Below are positions 5,496 through 8,621 of a stretch of 8,621 bases of DNA, one piece after another. The notes below the pieces were generated by a model. The model ran no database searches. It saw only the letters and a program-made list of their open reading frames with translations, and was not told where the DNA came from. The stretch is from the NCBI GenBank assembly GCA_012517485.1, contig JAAYUT010000113.1, forward strand, positions 1-8,621, in the 5' to 3' direction. Both the position numbers and the translations under genes were made by a program. Every line of letters starts with the position of its first letter. The first letter of the stretch is position 1. Source of the DNA: Candidatus Atribacter fermentans. Its GTDB lineage: Bacteria; Atribacterota; Atribacteria; Atribacterales; Atribacteraceae.

Positions 5496-7481
5496 GTGGA
5501 AGAAAACAAAAACCTTGAGATGCTTCACGAGGATATCGAAAACATTCATCCAATCAGACCCGGTGAGCTGATTAAAGGGAAGGTTGTCAAAAAGGGAGAA
5601 GAGGGTTATTTTGTCAACATTAATTATAAAGCTGAAGGAATTCTTCCCTTTAAAGAGAAGCTTACCGAGAACGAAGGAGAAGTCCTGAACGATGCCAAGG
5701 AAGGAGAAGAAATCTGGGTAGTCGTCAATCGATTTGATGATCAGGGCTATGTTTGGTTATCTCGTGAAAAAGCCCGGTATCGTGGGGCATGGATTGACAT
5801 TGAAGAAAGCCTGAATAGTGGGAAACCCCTCATGGCAAAAGTTCTGAAAAAAGTAAAAGGGGGGTTAACCGTAGATATTGGTGTGAATGCCTTCCTTCCA
5901 GCGTCCTGTGTTGATAAGGTGCCTCAAAATTTAGACGAGTATATCGATAAAACCTTACCAGTGAAGGTGATTGAAGCCGATCGAAGAACTCGAAATGTCG
6001 TGGTTTCGCATAAAGTTATTCTTGAAGAAGAGGAATTAAAAAAGAAGCAGGAAACCATATCTACTCTTGAAATCGGTCAAATCAGGAAAGGAATTGTAAA
6101 AAATATTACCAGTTTTGGAGCTTTTGTCGATTTGGGTGGTATTGATGGGTTGTTGCATATTTCTGAGGTATCCTGGGGTCGAATCGGTAAGTTAGAAAAT
6201 ATTTTCAATAAAGGTGATGAAATCGAGTTTCGAGTCATTGGCTGGGATCCCGATAAAGAAGAGATATCCTTAAGTATGAAACGTCTGAAACCAGATCCTT
6301 GGGAAAACATTGAACAGAAAATAAAAGTTGGAGATATCGTTCAAGGCAAGGTCATATCCATTAAGGATTTTGGAGTTTTTGTAGAGACCGAAGAAGGGAT
6401 TGAGGGTCTCGTCCATATTTCGGATATTTCCTGGGGATATGTTAAGCATCCACATGAAGCCGTGAAAGTAGGGGATATGGTTGAAGCTCGAGTTCTCGAT
6501 ATTGATAAAGAAAAAAAACGTTTATCCCTTGGCTTAAAACAAATTCATCCTGATCCATGGCTTTCAGTGAATGAAAATTACCCAGTTGGGAATGTTGCTC
6601 GGGTGCGAGTTGAACGTATTAACCCGAAAGGTGCTATTGTTGAAATTGATGATGGAATTGAGGGAAAGATACCCATTGAAGAATTATCGTGGAAACGAGT
6701 GAATCGTGTAAGTGAAATCTTACGACGAAACCAATTAGTTGATGCCCGCATTATCGAGGTAGATCCTGAAAATCGTCAAATTACCTTAAGTATAAAGCAG
6801 CTGAAAGAAAATCCATGGAAACAAGCTCAAAACCTTTGGAAGATTGGAGATATAGTTGAAGGGCATGTTCAAAGATTAATGAATTTTGGAGCTTTTATTG
6901 AGTTGATGCCTGATGTTGAAGCCTTATTGCCTCTTTCAGAATTAAATTGGGAGCCGGTTAAACATCCGGGACAGTTACTGAAAAAAGGTCAAGCTTTGCC
7001 AGTTAAAATTATTGAATTTCAACCTGAAGAGCAAAGGATTGTGGTCAGCCGAAAGGCAATTCTTCCTGATCCATGGTTCGAAATTAAAAATAAATATCCA
7101 GTAGGGAGTATTCACCTTGGAAAGGTTGTCAGAATTGTTGATTTTGGTGTTTTTGTTGAATTAGAAAAAGGATGGGATGGTTTGGTTCACATTTCTGAGA
7201 TATCGGATAAACGAATTTCTTCTCCTTCAGAATTGATCGAAGAAAACCAAGAAATCAACGTAAAGATAATTAAATTGGATGATCAGGAGAGAAAAATTGG
7301 TTTGAGCATAAAACAAGCGCTTCCCCGAGAAGAAGAAAAAGAACGAACAAAAGAACGAGAAAAAGAAAAACCTAAAAAGGAACAACCAGTTGCACCCCAA
7401 ACCAACGGAAAGACGACCTTAGGTGATGTTTTTGGGGATACTTTTAATAATTTACTTAATAATATGAAAAATAATTCATGA
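5496..7481 (+). CDS. rpsA: ribosomal protein S1 homologue with seven S1 domains
   Basis: A 661-residue RNA-binding protein built almost entirely of S1 (OB-fold) repeats. It probably acts in the cytosol, on or near the 30S subunit, in mRNA binding. Repeats begin at about residues 23, 111, 193, 278, 364, 450 and 536. The last five are spaced 85-86 residues apart and end with a recurring K(x)2-5(D/E)(P/N)PW linker. Repeats 3, 4 and 7 have the consensus FGxFVxL/E and GLxHISE/D; repeats 1, 2 and 5 are more diverged, as in other S1 proteins where the first two bind the ribosome. E. coli S1 has six repeats and 557 residues, so this one is longer by a repeat. A charged tail (about 608-640, rich in K and E) leads to a short end beginning TTLGDVFG. 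It starts with GTG and overlaps the next gene by 4 bp. It is not fused to IspH, as S1 is in some Clostridia. A general S1-domain regulator is the alternative. Confidence 0.88.
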   Translation: MEENKNLEMLHEDIENIHPIRPGELIKGKVVKKGEEGYFVNINYKAEGILPFKEKLTENEGEVLNDAKEGEEIWVVVNRFDDQGYVWLSREKARYRGAWIDIEESLNSGKPLMAKVLKKVKGGLTVDIGVNAFLPASCVDKVPQNLDEYIDKTLPVKVIEADRRTRNVVVSHKVILEEEELKKKQETISTLEIGQIRKGIVKNITSFGAFVDLGGIDGLLHISEVSWGRIGKLENIFNKGDEIEFRVIGWDPDKEEISLSMKRLKPDPWENIEQKIKVGDIVQGKVISIKDFGVFVETEEGIEGLVHISDISWGYVKHPHEAVKVGDMVEARVLDIDKEKKRLSLGLKQIHPDPWLSVNENYPVGNVARVRVERINPKGAIVEIDDGIEGKIPIEELSWKRVNRVSEILRRNQLVDARIIEVDPENRQITLSIKQLKENPWKQAQNLWKIGDIVEGHVQRLMNFGAFIELMPDVEALLPLSELNWEPVKHPGQLLKKGQALPVKIIEFQPEEQRIVVSRKAILPDPWFEIKNKYPVGSIHLGKVVRIVDFGVFVELEKGWDGLVHISEISDKRISSPSELIEENQEINVKIIKLDDQERKIGLSIKQALPREEEKERTKEREKEKPKKEQPVAPQTNGKTTLGDVFGDTFNNLLNNMKNNS

Positions 7482-8458
7482 TCAATGTGGTTAATGTTGA
7501 TTTTGAGAAGCGAATCCAGAATGTCATCGATGAAATACAAGCAGTAGCAGAGGATTTTGAAAGAGTTGTCGTAGCTTTTTCTGGAGGTGTCGACAGTACA
7601 CTTGCGCTTTTTCTTTCATTAAGTGCTTTAGGGAGAGAAAAAGTGCAAGCGTGTACCATAGATTGGGAGGAATATTTTCCCTTTCGTGCTCGAGAAAATA
7701 TCAATTTTCTAATATCCTATTTTCGCGTCTCGCATCAATTTCTACCTGGAAAAAATATCATTGAAGAGGTTGTAAGCCGAGGGCCCGCCTGTAATCTCTG
7801 TACCAAAAAGGCTAAATTAGAAAATCTTCAAAAGGAATACGGAGAAAAAACGCTAATCATTGGTGGAGCTAACCAAAGTGATAGTTGGGGAGCCCGCGGT
7901 CTTAAGCTGGTGCGAAATACTTATTCACCTCTCTTTCACTTCACCAAGCAAGAAATTCTTCAATTGTGTCAGATGTTGAATGTTCCAGTTCGACGAATAG
8001 GTGAAAATAATCTCCGGGAAGGCTGTGTCTTAAAACATCTCTATAAACCATTAGCAGCGAAAATTCACGGGCAAGCAGTTGTAAAAGCCAACCGGATTTT
8101 ACTCCAAACCATTCATCAAGATGGTTTTAAAAGCGAGATTGCCAATATTAAAATCGTTGGAACCTTACAAAGGAATCAAGCACTGATTAACCTTCGACCG
8201 ATACCAAATACCAAGCTTAAATCTCTTATTTCCCAAAGGATTTCCGATCTCAAAGAAATTGATACAATAACTTGGGTTGAACAGGCGATAACTTTAATAA
8301 TTCGTGCCAATCCTGGCCTTTATCGTAACTACGACTCCAGATATTGGATTGAGAAGGGAAAAATTCAGCCAGACTTTGTTCAACCAGTTTCGATACAATG
8401 GATGCCGTCAACAAATCGAAGACTTCGGACCTTTCAGGTTGTTGATTTTCAGATATAA
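7478..8458 (+). CDS. LarE-like PP-loop ATP pyrophosphatase / sulfur transferase
   Basis: A 326-residue cytosolic enzyme of the adenine nucleotide alpha-hydrolase fold. SGGVDS (35-40) is the PP-loop that binds ATP. GGANQSD (129-135) followed by ARGLK, SPLFHFTKQEI (150-160) and the late INLRPIP segment match the order of LarE, the sulfur-insertion enzyme for the nickel-pincer cofactor of lactate racemase. CNLC (C105, C108) and C183 lie where LarE proteins of the three-cysteine type have CxxC and the cysteine after their ACLAS motif, so a [4Fe-4S] cluster is plausible; this is inferred by eye. Its start overlaps the S1 stop as ATGA, showing translational coupling, and no good Shine-Dalgarno is present. 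larA, larB and larC are not in the window. It is about 50 residues longer than usual LarE, with extra C-terminal sequence (from about 275). The substrate may be a tRNA base or small molecule instead of the pincer cofactor, so no symbol is given. Confidence 0.7.
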   Translation: MINVVNVDFEKRIQNVIDEIQAVAEDFERVVVAFSGGVDSTLALFLSLSALGREKVQACTIDWEEYFPFRARENINFLISYFRVSHQFLPGKNIIEEVVSRGPACNLCTKKAKLENLQKEYGEKTLIIGGANQSDSWGARGLKLVRNTYSPLFHFTKQEILQLCQMLNVPVRRIGENNLREGCVLKHLYKPLAAKIHGQAVVKANRILLQTIHQDGFKSEIANIKIVGTLQRNQALINLRPIPNTKLKSLISQRISDLKEIDTITWVEQAITLIIRANPGLYRNYDSRYWIEKGKIQPDFVQPVSIQWMPSTNRRLRTFQVVDFQI

Positions 8459-8513
8459 TTATGTGCGTGAGAAAAGTTTGATGGTGAATAGAAAAGGAGA
8501 GAAGTGACCTTCC

Positions 8514-8621
8514 ATGACCAGTTCCGAGTTGAGGCAAAAATTCCTGAATTTTTTTGAAGAAAAAGAACATAAAATACTCCCCAGCGCTTCATTAATACCC
8601 AATGATCCAACTTTACTTTTA
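8514..8621 (+). CDS. alaS: alanyl-tRNA synthetase, N-terminal part, cut by the window end
   Basis: Only 36 codons are present, without a stop. They read MTSSELRQKFLNFFEEK, then HKILPSASLIPNDPTLLL, the typical opening of AlaRS (class II motif 1 region), which charges tRNA-Ala with alanine. A GGAG (8496-8499) lies 14 bases before the ATG, a rather long spacing; no in-frame alternative is closer. The gene follows the LarE-like gene by 55 bp with no promoter or terminator that I can see, so it is probably in the same transcription unit. The catalytic domain, editing domain and C-Ala domain lie outside the window. Confidence 0.93.
   Translation, partial: MTSSELRQKFLNFFEEKEHKILPSASLIPNDPTLLL

Noticed and set aside
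5377..5571. A 64-codon reading frame over the RNA and the S1 start
   Set aside because: It overlaps the structured RNA and the S1 gene in another frame, has no ribosome-binding site and has no recognisable protein character.

Overview
The window reads as a bacterial chromosome segment of low to moderate GC, with tightly packed housekeeping genes all on the + strand. The hisS-aspS pair, a predicted non-discriminating AspRS, and a 6S-like RNA directly after aspS suggest a Firmicutes-like or deep-branching low-GC anaerobe. The short palindromic repeats at the left edge look like those common in uncultivated bacterial lineages. I cannot name a phylum; something like Atribacterota is only a guess.

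Layout. Bases 1-525 hold no gene. They carry a mosaic of short palindromic repeats, a probable terminator for an off-window gene and a weak candidate promoter. Bases 526-5228 form one probable transcription unit: a ribokinase-like PfkB kinase, an MgtC/SapB membrane protein, hisS and aspS. These genes overlap by 8 bp, are 57 bp apart, and overlap by 17 bp. Bases 5229-5495 are non-coding and hold the most interesting element. A strong extended -10 promoter is followed by a ~175-nt RNA that folds as a long interrupted rod with an asymmetric central bubble, which I call a 6S RNA (SsrS) homologue. No terminator follows it, so its transcript should run into the next gene. Bases 5496-8621 hold a ribosomal protein S1 homologue with seven S1 repeats, a LarE-like PP-loop sulfur transferase overlapping it by 4 bp, and the first 36 codons of alaS.

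The common theme is translation: three aminoacyl-tRNA synthetases, an S1-type mRNA-binding protein and a probable regulator of RNA polymerase. The AspRS has the residues of the non-discriminating type, which would imply Asn-tRNA synthesis by an amidotransferase encoded elsewhere. The kinase, the MgtC protein and the LarE-like protein do not obviously belong to translation. I see no clearly new multi-gene system. The best leads are the 6S-like RNA placed in the S1 leader with a possible pairing to the S1 ribosome-binding site, the three-cysteine LarE-like enzyme in a translation operon, and the seven-domain S1.
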